64,000 nt of DNA from Reticulitermes lucifugus (lineage: Eukaryota > Arthropoda > Insecta > Blattodea > Rhinotermitidae), in NCBI GenBank assembly GCA_026260175.1, contig JAKCWW010000853.1, positions 13,890-77,889 on the forward strand, written 5' to 3'. A program made the translations under genes and the position numbers. Of this stretch, positions 47,045 through 57,884 are shown one piece after another. The notes beneath the pieces were generated by a model that was not told where the DNA came from, did no database searches, and was given only the letters and a program-made list of their open reading frames with translations. How positions within the stretch are numbered: the first letter of the stretch is position 1; each line of letters opens with the position of its first letter.

Positions 47045-48445
47045 TTTGCGTGGGTAGGGGCTGAAGGTTTGTATGAGAAGTTAGGTTAAGATAAGGCATG
47101 ATTTGCTGTACATGGTCGAGACTGACAGAGACCGCGTATGGTGCGCAGTTTGTGAAACAGTAAATACGTACTACCGATAAAGACAGTGGCTCCTAACAAA
47201 GGGCGGATCCGCTCTCTCGTCAGAGACGGCATTCCAAGACAGTTCGAAATAAGCTTTCACGACATTGACTAATATCGGATCATGAGACCCAAGAGGTGCT
47301 CGAGACCGAGACGGGCGGGCTGACTGTCAGTCGTAAGGTAGCTCTGACTTGCCACCCGCCACAGGGTTAGAAAGTAGTGAAGACATCGTGTAAGTTACAT
47401 AAAATTATGTTTATAATGTCACATACTTTATGAGTCAGAAACATTTTCTTGTTGTATCTTTTGCGGGTAGTAGCTGAAACTTTTATGAGTTTAGACCGGT
47501 ACCTGTTGTTTGCCCCTATTATTGACTAATTTTTATAAACATTAGGTTTTTGTTATCCTTTGATTTTTACTTTTCCTTTATCTTTCATTTGATTTATGTC
47601 CTCTTTAGCAGAAACCAGTCCACCTCCTCTTGGTTTCTCGGAAGATGAGCCTGAGTTACTCATAGTTTCCGAATTTAATATTTAGCGTGCATGTGGTGAT
47701 TTTGCATTATTGATTTGGCTGAATATACTAAAATTTTAATTATGACATTGTAGAACGTAGGGGACCCAGATGACTCCCCCCCCTCTGATGGGTGGAATTA
47801 ACGGGTAGTTTGCTGTAGGAACAAGAAACGACCAATGTAAGATGCCTTGGAGTAGCGAGTGAATACAATTTGTTGTGATTTCTCCCTTCGCGATGGCGAT
47901 TAGTAAGTAAGTCGCAATGGAAGTCGTTTGAATATGTGGCCGTGATGTTCTTTAGCCTGTTTCTGACATGAGCAACTATACGTTGCGATAACAAGGGGAA
48001 GGAATCGTCAGAATGTTCAGGTGCAGTTTAGAGAATCACTTTATCAAGGACATGCTTAGTCAGATGATCGGACATTTACGAAAAATGTAATAAAACAAGT
48101 ATTAAACAGTTAAAGTGAAATGTATATGATGTATTTCATGACATGTGGTTTAATTCTGAGAAATAAGAAATGAGGACGTTCAGGTATGTTCAAAATACAA
48201 TAACTGAATAACAATTAATATGACCAATTAATAAATCATCCTGAACAAAAAAATGATTAAATATGCCGTGAAGTGACGCGTGAATTTTATGGCAGCCCGT
48301 CTTATGACCGGCACGTGGCTAGAAGCTTATAATGTAATACACTTAATAATAATATAATTATATTTATATTAATATTATAAGTGTGCGTGTCATTATGGCT
48401 TATATTAATAATATCATTCCTGCTGATAATGCTTCATTTGGATGA
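47045..48445. other. nothing recognised
   Basis: 47170-47350 is locally GC-rich and free of recognisable repeats. The rest is AT-rich. No gene. Confidence 0.35.
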
Positions 48446-48449
48446 ATAA

Positions 48450-49140
48450 TATTGTCGATTATGTTCTTATGGATTAGCATTTGTATTATTTCAAAGATTA
48501 TGTTATATGAAAATATGAATTTTGATGATTATACTTGTTTCTCTTTACTGGGGCTGTAAAAAGCTGTTTCTTGTTTTTAGTTTAGAATGTCAATGTTTGT
48601 CTTAAATTATTAACACATTAATGTTTATATTTGTATTTTTCTGGTATCATTATGGTAGTTGGGCATTTTCTTCAAATAGTTGGTATTGTTTGGTTAGGTT
48701 ATTGATATTGATATTTATAATTTTGGTTCCATTTTTTGTTTGCTTTTACGCAATTTCAATTGTGCATTATTCTTTGTTCTGCAATTTTTGTTTCTTTTTT
48801 GTTTGGAAAGTTTCTTTAGGATTGCATTCTTTGGGTTTTAATGACTCATAGACATAATATTATTCATTTTAATCCTATCAGGTGCTTGATTTTAAGGCTT
48901 TAATTTTTTATTTTATTGAACTTTTGTGTTTGTTGTTTAATATTTGATAATTAATACAGTTTTGTGATTGTCATGTTTTTTGCTTAGTTTTGCTTTTGTG
49001 TTGAGCTTAATTTGATTATATATTTGAACGTGATAACATTTTTTTTTTATTTGGACTTTTTAAGATTTAGGGTTTGATACTTTTAGCCAGAGAAATTGTT
49101 TTCTCTTTAGTTCATTATCTAAATTCAATTGCGTGTTGAA
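48450..49140. other. long T/G-rich strand-asymmetric tract
   Basis: The plus strand is dominated by T with very little C, and many TTTG/TTTTTGTTT runs persist for about 700 bases, unlike the flanks. The 76-residue frame at 48621-48851 (W, F, L, I rich) reflects the composition. I could not match it to a mitochondrial gene under either code. Confidence 0.7.
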
Positions 49141-49144
49141 TTTT

Positions 49145-50660
49145 GAATTTATCGTTACTAAATGTGGTACTATCAACACAAGATCTGCAGGGCTACAAGT
49201 CAATGCAGCAGAAAAGTAGTCTTTATGAGTTCTGTCTGGAACTCCTTGTTTATGCTAATTTCCTCGTCAGGTCACAATTTTAAGACAGTTACATACAATT
49301 GTTGTATGCTTTGATAAAGTTAAGAAAACTTTATATTGTCGGCTCGTTACATTTGAAGAGGATGGGCTGAAGATTTGTTTGGGCTGGAAAGAGCGGTACG
49401 GACGTGAGAACAAGTGCCGCTCGTGCTCTCTGCTGTTGAATATTCATCAGTCGGACGACGAGCTGAAGTACCATGAACTGACGGCGAATAATTGCCATGA
49501 TTTAATTTCGTGTAACCTTGTCGCTTTGTATGCGGACACTAACTTCGGGTTAAACTTTAGATGGAGACAGAGGGGGTGAAGGAAGGAGTTCCCCACTGCT
49601 ATATATATTGTATGTGGTGAAGTATTTAATACTACAGGAAGCTGGAGGTCGCTGCTAGGAAGGACAATTAATTATATTCTGAAAACTCCTGCAGGCACAG
49701 CGAATGTTTTTTATTATTTTTTCCCTTCTGTCTCGTTGTATCTTTTATGTAAGCAAGCTGCAAACATAGCACGCTAAATGCGGAAACCGAACATCTTGTC
49801 TTGTCAGGTGTTTCCTCTGTATCAATTTGTCATCCATTAGTCTGAATTTTACCTACAGACGATTCCTCTAATGGGTATATTCCACCACTCTTTTCTCTTC
49901 TTTCTTAGCCCATAAAGATCATCTGTCGGATTCATGGCAAATTTAGCGGTGATGTCTTCCAGTCCAACGCCCGGCTTATCCGACATCGTGGCTACTTCAA
50001 GTAAATTCAGATTGGTTAGGATGAATTTTCACGTCCTGAAAGTAAATGAATATCGACAGGGCTTGTCTGTCGGACGAAATAAGTCTTTTGTAATATCGCA
50101 CTGCGCTCCATGGTCGGAGTTATCCAACGGTCCTGACATTTTAAACAAAAGGAGAAGATTGGAATTAGCTTATGAGATTTTCTGCTTTCTTCAAACAGAT
50201 GAGATTTTCCGGAAGGGATTTATCCCACTCGGCCCGATATTCCTTCCAGTCCAGTTTGGAATTCATGCCATCAGTGAGACGCCGTGTTCAAAGTGTCAAA
50301 ATAGATGAGAACCTATCTCTTCTTCACCGGTTATGACATGAAACACAATTGAATTACGTACATAATTCTGAAACCTTTGAATGGAATTTTTTAAATTACA
50401 GTATTATTTTATAACCACACAATAGAGACTAGTAGACAAATGTCGGAATCCTTACCTTAAACAAGGATATCGCACAATTTCCCTGCTATCCTCTGAGTTA
50501 AAATCTAAGGTTCTCTCCATTGCCTGACTTTTGAGTTTGCGTAAGAAGCTTTATTGTGAAGTTTTAATACGTGTATAAGTTATTATGGACACGAATTAGC
50601 AGAGTGGATTTATATTTTGCAGGGTTGCCAAATTACTATCCATTTTCACTAACAGGCTTA
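49145..50660. other. nothing recognised
   Basis: The 124-residue plus frame 49934-50308 (MANLAVMSSSPTPGLSD...) is the longest unassigned frame here. It shows no motif, no splice logic and no family that I recognise. Confidence 0.35.
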
Positions 50661-50663
50661 ATA

Positions 50664-50963
50664 GTAAAGGTAAAGGCAAAATTGTCTCTGTGCACAACAT
50701 GTAGGTGTGTGTAGGGAGTAGACGTGTAACACTACTCATTCTTAACCTCTATGCTGGATGGAGGCGAGTCGTCAGCTTCAGGCCCCGGCCGATTGCTGCG
50801 GGGAATGAGCCCCGATATCCACTGAATAGGAGGCTTCTTGGGCTCCAGAGCTGATCTGGACCTTTTGGAAAGGAGAAAAGTCTTTGTCCTATCGGGAATC
50901 GAACCACGATGTCTCGGCCTTTTCATCCCGTAGCTTAGTCACTATACCGAGTACACTATCCTG
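50664..50963 (-). mobile_element. SINE family S1, full-length, old
   Basis: Minus strand: CCAGGATAGTGTACTCGGTAT (A-box region), GGTTCGATTCCCGATAGG (B-box), AGCCCAAGAAGCCTCC, CGGGGCTCATTCCCCGCAGC, CATCCAGCATAGAGGTTAAG, and a tail TTTGCCTTTACCTTTAC. More diverged than 23322-23609. Confidence 0.85.
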
Positions 50964-51044
50964 GTTTTCGTGTCCTTAGTGGAAAACTGGATATTGTAAA
51001 ATCCTCTTATCTTGCACAATTATGGGAAAATTTATGTGATGGCG

Positions 51045-51145
51045 CCAGTGTAAATCTTTGTCACCCCGTCTCACTTAATGCTGATCTGGACGTTTTGGCG
51101 GAGAGAAATATTCAGCTCTTGCCGGGATCGGCCTTCATCATCCAG
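51045..51145 (-). mobile_element. partial, decayed SINE S1 head
   Basis: GATCTGGACGTTTTGGCGGAG and CTCTTGCCGGGATCGGCC parallel the head-proximal part of the S1 copy at 50664-50963 on the same strand. Body and tail are absent. Confidence 0.5.
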
Positions 51146-51389
51146 TCACTTAAATGACCGTATGTCTCGTGACGACATATTTGTGTGAAGCAACTGAGTT
51201 AAGAGTCCCTGACTTGAAGGGTACTGTGAAGCTGATGGATGACAGTAGGCTGCATATACCGCTATCGAGGATTAAGGAATGTGAAAGATGAATTGTTCGG
51301 CGAAGCCGGAAAAGTTGATAACTTATTAATTATCCAGAGAAGTGCATGAGTGAAGCAGAGAATAAGATAAAGGAATGATAATGATTATA

Positions 51390-51410
51390 TAATAATAATA
51401 ATAATAATAA
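51390..51410. repeat. (AAT)n microsatellite
   Basis: Seven AAT units, visible directly. Confidence 0.85.
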
Positions 51411-51484
51411 GTGAATGACAGAAAACAGTCATATTGGGCACTGCAAATTTACTTCGGAAAGTACTAATGTAAAAGTACAAAACA

Positions 51485-51600
51485 TTCTACATGGGAAGTA
51501 ACATTACATGCACCATAAGGTGTAACTGCAGAATAGCTGCAACACTATACACCCTAGAAACATGGTTTGTTTCAGGTATGTAATTGTAAATACCCTGCAC
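51485..51600 (+). repeat. dispersed repeat R, copy 2
   Basis: Matches 4625-4735 on the same strand through AACATTAC.TG.ACCATAAG, GCAACAC and CCCTAGAAACATGGTTTG. It stops at ATACCCTGCACAAAGG, without the S2 tail that follows copy 1. Confidence 0.75.
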
Positions 51601-51604
51601 AAAG

Positions 51605-52320
51605 GTGACAACAAATAATAATAATTATTATAATTATAGAGTTCAGTACCACCATCCGAAGCTATCCACAGATAAACAGCGGATGTTCACGTTGGTACTA
51701 TGGTCCCTTCTGTACTAACGATAAGGATGAAAGTATCTTCTATGTAAAATTTTAAACTCACAAATAGACCTTGCTTAATAGTCTAGGCTTCTGGTGTACA
51801 GCCATAGTTAGGAATACTTCTTGATCAGACTGTTGGAGACAGAATCTCTACCGATCAATAATATTTTACTGTTTGGCCTTTGCTTTCGGATATAGCATTG
51901 CTGGGTACTCGTACAGGAAATTGTTCCCTGGGTGTTTGAGTTGTTCATTGTTGACTTTCCCTTCTAGTTATGGCTCCTATAAAACAAAAGTTTCCTGCTT
52001 TATTTTTGTGCCTTCGGAAGTTTGGCCATTAAATTATTTTTTCTTGTTCTGTGGAATATTTGGATTTCGTAGGCGTGCAGCGTTATAAAGTCCGGTAACA
52101 AATATCCCTTCTCTGTTGTAATACAGACATAGATAACTCTGAAAATTTAAGGTTTACGTAACTGTTCGGAGAGTAGTGATGCTGCTTGCATCGTATTTCG
52201 CGTTATAAATTGAGAAATCTGCTACATCCAGACGTGCGTCGTAGCAGCCGATATGATTTCAAATATCTTTCCACAAGAACAACTTCCTTTTTGAGACGAC
52301 GACGTCCCTTAAGTAGAATC
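51605..52320. other. nothing recognised
   Basis: No gene or repeat seen beyond the short AT run near 51615-51640. Confidence 0.35.
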
Positions 52321-52324
52321 CTCT

Positions 52325-52510
52325 TGAGAAGTTAGTAGTCACTCATATAATCAAGAAATTTGTCGCTTCCATGGAACCTGAAGGTTCATGGCCATGTTCA
52401 CAATGTCTACCACTGGGCACTGTCCATATCGTCACTACATTTCTCTTAGATCCGTTGTAAATTATCCTCGCCTCTATGCTTAGGTTTCCCAAATCGATTT
52501 CACTTAGGCG
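52325..52510 (-). mobile_element. LINE 3' end fragment
   Basis: Minus strand gives NIVNMAMNLQVP just before the stop at about 52370, matching the terminal peptide at 18220-18240 and 8930. The 3' untranslated part (CTAACTTCTCAAGAGGATTC) follows. Confidence 0.6.
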
Positions 52511-52549
52511 TGTAGTTGTTTTAAGAGACGGTATAGATTATTGGTAACA

Positions 52550-52800
52550 GTAAGGTAATGGTGAAATTGTCCGTATGCACGCCATGAAGGTGTACAGTTG
52601 TGTGGAGTTATAGCTCGACTCATTTTTAGTTTTTGTACTAGATGAGGTGAGCCCAGAACCCACCGATTAGGAGACAGTGGGCCTCAGAGCCGGTCAGAAT
52701 ACTTGGGAGAAAAGTCTCTTGCCCTTTCCAGAACTCAAACCACAATTCCTGGGTTGTCCAGCTTGTATCCTAGTCACTGTACCGACTGCCGCTATCCAGG
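52550..52800 (-). mobile_element. SINE family S1, full-length, old
   Basis: Minus strand: CCTGGATAGCGGCAGTCGGTAC (A-box), a mutated B-box (GGTTTGAGTTCTGG), CCGGCTCTGAGGCCCACTG, GGTGGGTTCTGGGCTCACC, GAGTCGAGCTATAACTCC, and a decayed CATTACCTTACTG tail. Confidence 0.8.
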
Positions 52801-52873
52801 CTTCTTATTGGAAAGAGCTTGACGACGATGCTGAAAGCACATTAACATTCTGATTCGTTTTCGTGATTTCACG

Positions 52874-53530
52874 TTTCAAGTCCGGGCCTGGAGGTCAGCA
52901 ATCCTTGCCGAGTTATTTGTTCGAGTCTGGGCCTGGAGATCAGCAGTCCTTACTGAGTTGTTTGTTTCGAGCCTGGACCTGGAGATCAGCAGTCCTTACA
53001 GAGTTATTTGTTCGAGTCTGGGCCTGGAGATCAGCAGCCCTGACTGAGTTGTTTGTTTCGAGACGACCAGGAGATCAGTAGCCCTTACTAAGTTGTTTGT
53101 TTCGAGTCTGGACCTGGAGATCAGCAGTCCTTACTGACTTGTTGGAGTCTGGCCATGGAGATAAGTAGTTCTTACTGAGTTGTTTGTTTCGAGCCTGGAC
53201 CTGGAGATCAGCAGTCCTTACAGAGTTATTTGTTCGAGTCTGGGCCTGGGGATCAGCAGCCCTTACTGAGTTGTTTGTTTCGAGACGACCTGGAGATCAG
53301 TAGCAATTACTGAATTGTTTGTTTCGAGTCTGGATCTGGAGATCAGCAGTCCTTACTGACTTGTTTGAGTCTGGCCATGAAGATCAGCAGTTCTTACTGA
53401 GTTGTTTGTTGTGAGTCTTGGCCTGGAGATCAGCAGTCCTTACTGAGTTGTTTCGAGTCTGGACCTGGATTTCAAAATTCTTGGTGAGTTTGTTTCTAGT
53501 TTGGGCCTGGAAATCAGCAATCCTGAGTTC
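52874..53530. repeat. minisatellite, about 46-bp unit, with 222-bp higher-order period
   Basis: About fourteen units of 41-46 bases share CTGGAGATCAGCAGTCCTTA and GAGTTGTTTGTT. A block of five distinguishable units starting CGAGCCTGGACCTGG occurs at 52968-53189 and again from 53190 to about 53411. It has the same order of variants, including the shortened GAGACGACC unit and the TGGCCATG unit. Open frames through it are by-products of the repeat. Confidence 0.95.
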
Positions 53531-53629
53531 TTCTTTCTTCCACATCTTCTACAATTTACGTGTCAGCCTATTAGCCTACAGTATACTCGTATTACGTATA
53601 CAGTAAAGTGTACTTTAGTAAAAAGAACT

Positions 53630-53740
53630 AACTCTTTCTTGAGAAGTTCTCTAAGGAAGTCAAGAATCTTCTCACGTTTTATGAAACCCGATGGTTCAGG
53701 ACCTGGTCACAGGAATCTGACACTGATTCTTGTCCCGAGA
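53630..53740 (-). mobile_element. LINE 3' end scrap
   Basis: CTTTCTTGAGAAGTTCTCTAAGG and TTTTATGAAACCCGATGGTTCAGGACC parallel the 3' end at 24545-24640 and 52330-52390 in the same orientation. Confidence 0.5.
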
Positions 53741-53925
53741 GAGATTAACACAGCTGACACACATATTTACTGTTTTATTTTTAAATACACATTCATTTGA
53801 ATATTATAAGTCCACATTCAAGTCTTCAAAACCCTCTCTTTCCTTCAGGTGTTCAGACTGAAATTTTGTATGCGTTTCTTATGTCTCTCATCCATCTCAT
53901 CCTTCTCGGGGTCATGAACTAAACG

Positions 53926-53980
53926 AATATATATATATATATGTATATATATTACATATGTGTGTGTAAGTGTGTGTGTC
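53926..53980. repeat. (AT)n followed by (GT)n microsatellite
   Basis: AT units, then TATG/GTGT units, visible directly. Confidence 0.9.
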
Positions 53981-54059
53981 TTATTTTTAGGCTATACATA
54001 TATACGATGTACATATAATAATTCTGACGACTCATTTTGTTCAGCAGCATAGATTACTG

Positions 54060-54326
54060 CCGATTCCAGTGGCTGCGCGGTCTAAGGCGTGGATCTGCGG
54101 CTGCTTTCTTGCTGGGATTGTGGGTTCGAATCCCGCCGGGGCATGGATATCTGTCTCTTGTGAGTGTTGTGTGTTGTCATGTAGAGGTCTTTGCGTCTGG
54201 CTGATCACTCGTCCAGAGGAGTCCTACCGAGTGTGGTGTCTCCGAATGTGATCTCGAAAACTCAAAAATGAGGAGGCCTAGGCCCACTAGGGTTGTCGAG
54301 CCATGGAAGAAGAAGAAGAAGCATAG
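54060..54326 (+). mobile_element. tRNA-derived SINE, family S3, ending in (GAA)n
   Basis: The head is CAGTGGCTGCGCGGTCTAAG (A-box TGGCTGCGCGG), CTGCTTTCTTGCTGGGAT, then GTGGGTTCGAATCCCGCC (perfect B-box), reminiscent of a serine/leucine-type tRNA. The body has GGTCTTTGCGTCTGGCTG and GAGGCCTAGGCCCACTAGGG. The end is AAGAAGAAGAAGAAG. AGCATAG occurs shortly before (54048) and right after (54325) the element and may be part of a target duplication. Single copy in this window; looks fairly young. Confidence 0.85.
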
Positions 54327-54329
54327 TTG

Positions 54330-55490
54330 ACTAGTAACAAAGGGCGATGATTGCGCGGATCATAAGTATGCAAGTTTATTTGATGCATATACAGACATCA
54401 GAGACTTTTCTAGAAAAATTCCCAGTAATTAGTATGCCTGATACTTCATTCCGCAGTAGAGTGCATTTTCGTTCATGTTTAAATAATGTAACCGCGAGTT
54501 GACGGGGTCAGAATAATTAATATCGGAGCCAAATGACAATCAACTATTGAACTCGACGGTACAGAAATTTGTATATGAGTGTACGATTGGTAATTTCCGA
54601 ATTTATGACTTGAAATGGCACTGATTATGTCTGATACTGGCTATGAACCACCGCCAACTCTTACATGAACCTCCTTTGGATCCCCTGTAAAACTTCCATA
54701 AATATACCATCAAATTCCATTCAAAAATTCCGCATTTTCTTCGGCAGATTGTAGTAAGCGGGTATGTGACCTCAATTCGTATTGCTGAAAAACTCAAGTT
54801 CCTTTCCACGTCTCTCTCTGACTCCTGATTGATGCTTATTTCGGAAATGTACGGACGTTCAAATGCTTATCATTGATAGTTACAGATGATTGACATTCTT
54901 GTGATAATGAAGTATAGGACTGAATACGACAAGAATTAATCATTGTTAGTATTACATTCGGGAACTTTTCTTCTGTGTAAGTATCCACTGTGCACTGAAT
55001 GTATATCCCATCACACTGTAACGTACAGTAACTATTAAATTTTATAAAATGTAAATTCTCCCGCATTGTTTACTTTGGAAGACTAATCCAAAAATTAACT
55101 ATGAAATTAGAGTTTAGTAGGTTACAAAAACACAATACTTTGACCAACCTAAGGAGGAGGAGGAGGCGAAGAAGAAGAAAATGCATTAAGAACAAATTAC
55201 GGGGATTCCGTAAGGATCCTATTATGGGCTTTTATTTCAGCGACCTTGACAATGTGGCTCTATTATTTCCAAAAAAAAATATATTATTCGTTGCGTCAGG
55301 GAAAATAAGGCGTAATAATCGTGTTCTTATTTCTCACTCAGGAAAGATTTAACAGCATTGACCCACGATATATATTCTACCATGTATAACGTACTAGAAG
55401 AAAATAACCCATGAGATTTAGATAGTATTAGATTTGTAAGCAAATGGGCCTCGAATACACTGGAAGCCAAAAATTTTTATATTATGGTTT
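54330..55490. other. nothing recognised
   Basis: Contains a short purine run (AGGAGGAGGAGGCGAAGAAG near 55153-55180) that makes an arginine-rich frame. No gene. Confidence 0.4.
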
Positions 55491-55494
55491 GTTT

Positions 55495-55705
55495 AACGAT
55501 GCCGTCGGAAGCTCAGTCTGTATAGCATAAACAGTGAATTGGAAAGGATATGGAAGGACGAAATCACGGCCTACTTTGAGGTATTATCCTGGCATTTGCC
55601 TAGAGCGATTGATGAACAACTTGAGGATGGCTGGTGTCGAGGTCGAGATTTGAATCCATGACCTCCTGAATGGCATGCAGAAATTCTACCTTCTCGACCG
55701 CGATG
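55495..55705 (-). mobile_element. probable tRNA-derived SINE, decayed
   Basis: The high-coordinate end on the minus strand reads GGTCGAGAAGGTAGAATTTC, then GTCATGGATTCAAATCTCGACC in B-box position. The low-coordinate end GGTTTGTTTAACGATGCC is a body motif I associate with insect SINEs. Family not assigned. Confidence 0.45.
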
Positions 55706-55709
55706 TTCA

Positions 55710-56730
55710 GTAATGTTATATTCTGTGACATTCCTAAAACAATTACCCTCATCTTGTCCTCCAACTTCAGTCAGTATTTAAAACTTACGGAAGCTCTTAT
55801 TCCGCAGTCTGCAGCTGAAGAAAGGAACCTTTCAAGGGTATAATGTGATGACGCTAACACTGGAGCAAGGAACTTGGAAGAACGATTATCTGAGACAGTT
55901 CTCGTCAAAGTAATGTAATTGTCTTCAATGTTAAATATGCTTTTATCACATCCCTGTACCTCCGAATGAAAACTTCTGTTGTTTAATGGAAGAGAGATAA
56001 CTTACATTTCGAAGGTTAGCGTCATGCTAATACTCTGCTACAGTTGGAGAGCGTAGGAAACTACATAAATCTCGGCATTTAATCCAACATTTAGGGATAC
56101 TGCAGCAAAAAGTTATTTTGTATGCCCATTTAAACATCACACCGTTACGGCGGATGAAGTAGGGGATATGCAGTGGCTGCGATCCAGAGTCCGTCTCTTG
56201 CTGGATCGGAGAAGACGGACTTCCACTACCGGTGATTGACTCCCGCTTCCCCAGACATGCAGCCAGTAGCCTAGTTTTACGACTCCTTATATAGATCTTC
56301 ATAGTCCTCTAAATTTAGAAGGGCATTCATTTTTCCGTGACGATTTGCCGGTCCGATGCCATACTCTATTCCGAAGGACCGGGCAAGGTGTTCTTCCCCT
56401 TGCTCCATACCCTTGACCTGCCAGGCCTGAGTGCCGCTAGTGGCACAGCTATCGGTTTCATCGGAATATTCAGGTCTTCCCATTACAACAGAGTGGTAAT
56501 AGGCCTTTCTTTCCTGACGTAATCAACACAAAAATAAATTTGGAAATATGTAGCCGTTAGACTGTACTTTCTGCTTTTATGAAATTATCATTGTAATAAT
56601 AGAAACTTATCAGTTTAAAGAGCCCTTTTCTTAAGTGTAATCACTGTGTATCCTATAGCAGATGATTATGAGTACTGAAAACAACTACCGTTAATTTTAC
56701 ACGTACATGTATTAAAAAGATTACATTTGT
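55710..56730. other. nothing recognised
   Basis: No gene. The overlapping frames near 56027-56522 look like chance. Confidence 0.35.
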
Positions 56731-56737
56731 TCATATA

Positions 56738-56786
56738 ACTTTTCCGATATGTTTTAGTCGACCTCGACCATCATCAGGGGAAAGTT
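56738..56786 (-). ncRNA. solitary hammerhead-like motif (candidate, decayed)
   Basis: Minus strand: ACTTTCC(C) upstream of CTGATGA (plus 56771-56777), helix GGTCGA/TCGACT with two-base loop, AAAACATATC, then GGAAAAGT, which can pair back as helix I. The GAAA box is AAAA here, so it would not be active. No partner arm was found within the neighbouring few hundred bases, so this is half of a foldback or a separate element end. Confidence 0.4.
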
Positions 56787-57088
56787 AAATTACTAGTGGC
56801 TGATTACATAGTTTGCATGATTTTACCAAGTGATATACAGGGTGCCCCTCAGTAGGATATCCGTAGCTCCAGGACGTGTTTCTAAGCTCAATTCGAGTTG
56901 AAAATTTCAAATAAACATGCGTACGAAACTCACTATTTACGAAGATGTGAACATTTTAAAAATTAGTTTGCTGACCGAATAAGTGCAGGAGTAATTTACA
57001 TTTTATTAATTTCATTAACTTTGTTACATTGGTAACACGCGTTGTACTGTTACACTGAAAATAATTATGAAATTATATGAAGCAATTA

Positions 57089-57433
57089 CAGTAGGACCCC
57101 GCTCATACGGCGAGTTAGGGGCCAGACCCCCGCCGAAAAGCGAAGCACACCCTTTTTTCGCTTACCTGTGCATATAAAAGCCTAAAAACATGAAGCCATT
57201 ATTACTACTACAATAATATATAATATAATACACTATAATAACTTTAATAAAGTTTGAAAGCTTTGAAATTTGCCAGAATGCAAAGAGACGCACTGCGCAC
57301 GATGTAAACAGACTGAATGAATCGAAACGAAAATGGCGCCGAGCGCTCAACTCGGTCTCAGCTGACGAGCTCGTCACCGCGTCATTCCGAAAAGCGCCGT
57401 ATGAGCGAAGCGCCGAAAAGCGAGGCCCTACTG
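57089..57433. mobile_element. pogo/Tigger-like MITE, 345 bp
   Basis: CAGTAGGACCCCGCTCATAC at the left end and GCGAGGCCCTACTG at the right end are terminal inverted repeats, with GCCGTATGAGCG giving a further complementary block. TA lies directly outside on both sides (57087-57088, 57434-57435). The CAGTAGG.CC.CGC ends with repeated CGCCGAAAAGCGA fit pogo/Tigger-type elements. It holds no transposase. It is inserted in the IS630-like element at 56836-57880, so it is the younger of the two. Confidence 0.9.
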
Positions 57434-57479
57434 TATTATGTTTATGCTAATGAAGTAATTGCTCGAAATGACCTCCGAC

Positions 57480-57860
57480 ATTACCTGCGCACAATGTTAA
57501 CCTTTGTGAAAGCGAAGTAACGGACTTCCAAAGAGAGAGGTTGTCGTTTCTTGTTTGAACAGAAGCATCCGTTATGCGATTCAGCAGATCATTCTTAATG
57601 TTCGACTTCATGCATACACTGGTGACTTCATACGTCCCCAGAGATGATAGTCCAAAGGAATAACGTTAGGTGATCTCGGTGGCTAAGCAACTGATCCCTG
57701 CCGCTGGAAAATTATCGTAACACGTATATCCTGAGACACATGAAGTGCTCAGACATAGACACAAAAATTGTAAAAATACGTTTCCATAAGGATCATTTTG
57801 CCTGTCACGATGGACACCAAAACCCTCTAATTATGTAGGTGTATTGCTTGTGCACGCATC
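57480..57860 (-). pseudogene. IS630/Tc1-type transposase, C-terminal part, broken
   Basis: Minus-strand reading gives FQRQGSVA, a stop in place of W, PPRSPNVIPLDYHLWGRMKS and PVYA. A further stop is followed by SRTLRMICRIA. Canonical insect relatives read WPPRSPDLTPLDFFLWG..K..VY, where the D is the second catalytic aspartate. Here the SPD aspartate is N. At least three internal stops. Confidence 0.75.
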
Positions 57861-57884
57861 TGGCAGAGTCAACTGGGCAAATGT

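Larger units (their letters stand above)
56836..57880 (-). mobile_element. IS630/Tc1-type DNA transposon, interrupted and truncated
   Basis: The low-coordinate end starts TACAGGGTGCCCCTCAGTAGG and runs through ACGTGTTTCTAAGCTCAATT, an end sequence I recall from insect Tc1/mariner-like elements. It corresponds to the 3' side, because the transposase remnant (57480-57860) is on the minus strand. A 345-bp MITE (57089-57433) splits it. The opposite terminal repeat was not found. Confidence 0.65.

Noticed and set aside
48621-48851. Mitochondrial-type membrane protein (NADH dehydrogenase subunit) in nuclear DNA
   Set aside because: Hydrophobicity follows from T-richness, and no conserved subunit motif was found under the standard or invertebrate mitochondrial code.
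49934-50308. 124-codon open frame
   Set aside because: No recognisable family, no consistent codon bias, no neighbouring exon. Could only be rescued by transcript data.
52863-53606. Tryptophan-rich repetitive open frames
   Set aside because: They are by-products of the 46-bp minisatellite.
54069-54140. Possible tRNA-Ser/Leu gene
   Set aside because: Head of the S3 SINE: body and (GAA)n tail follow and the variable arm does not fold.
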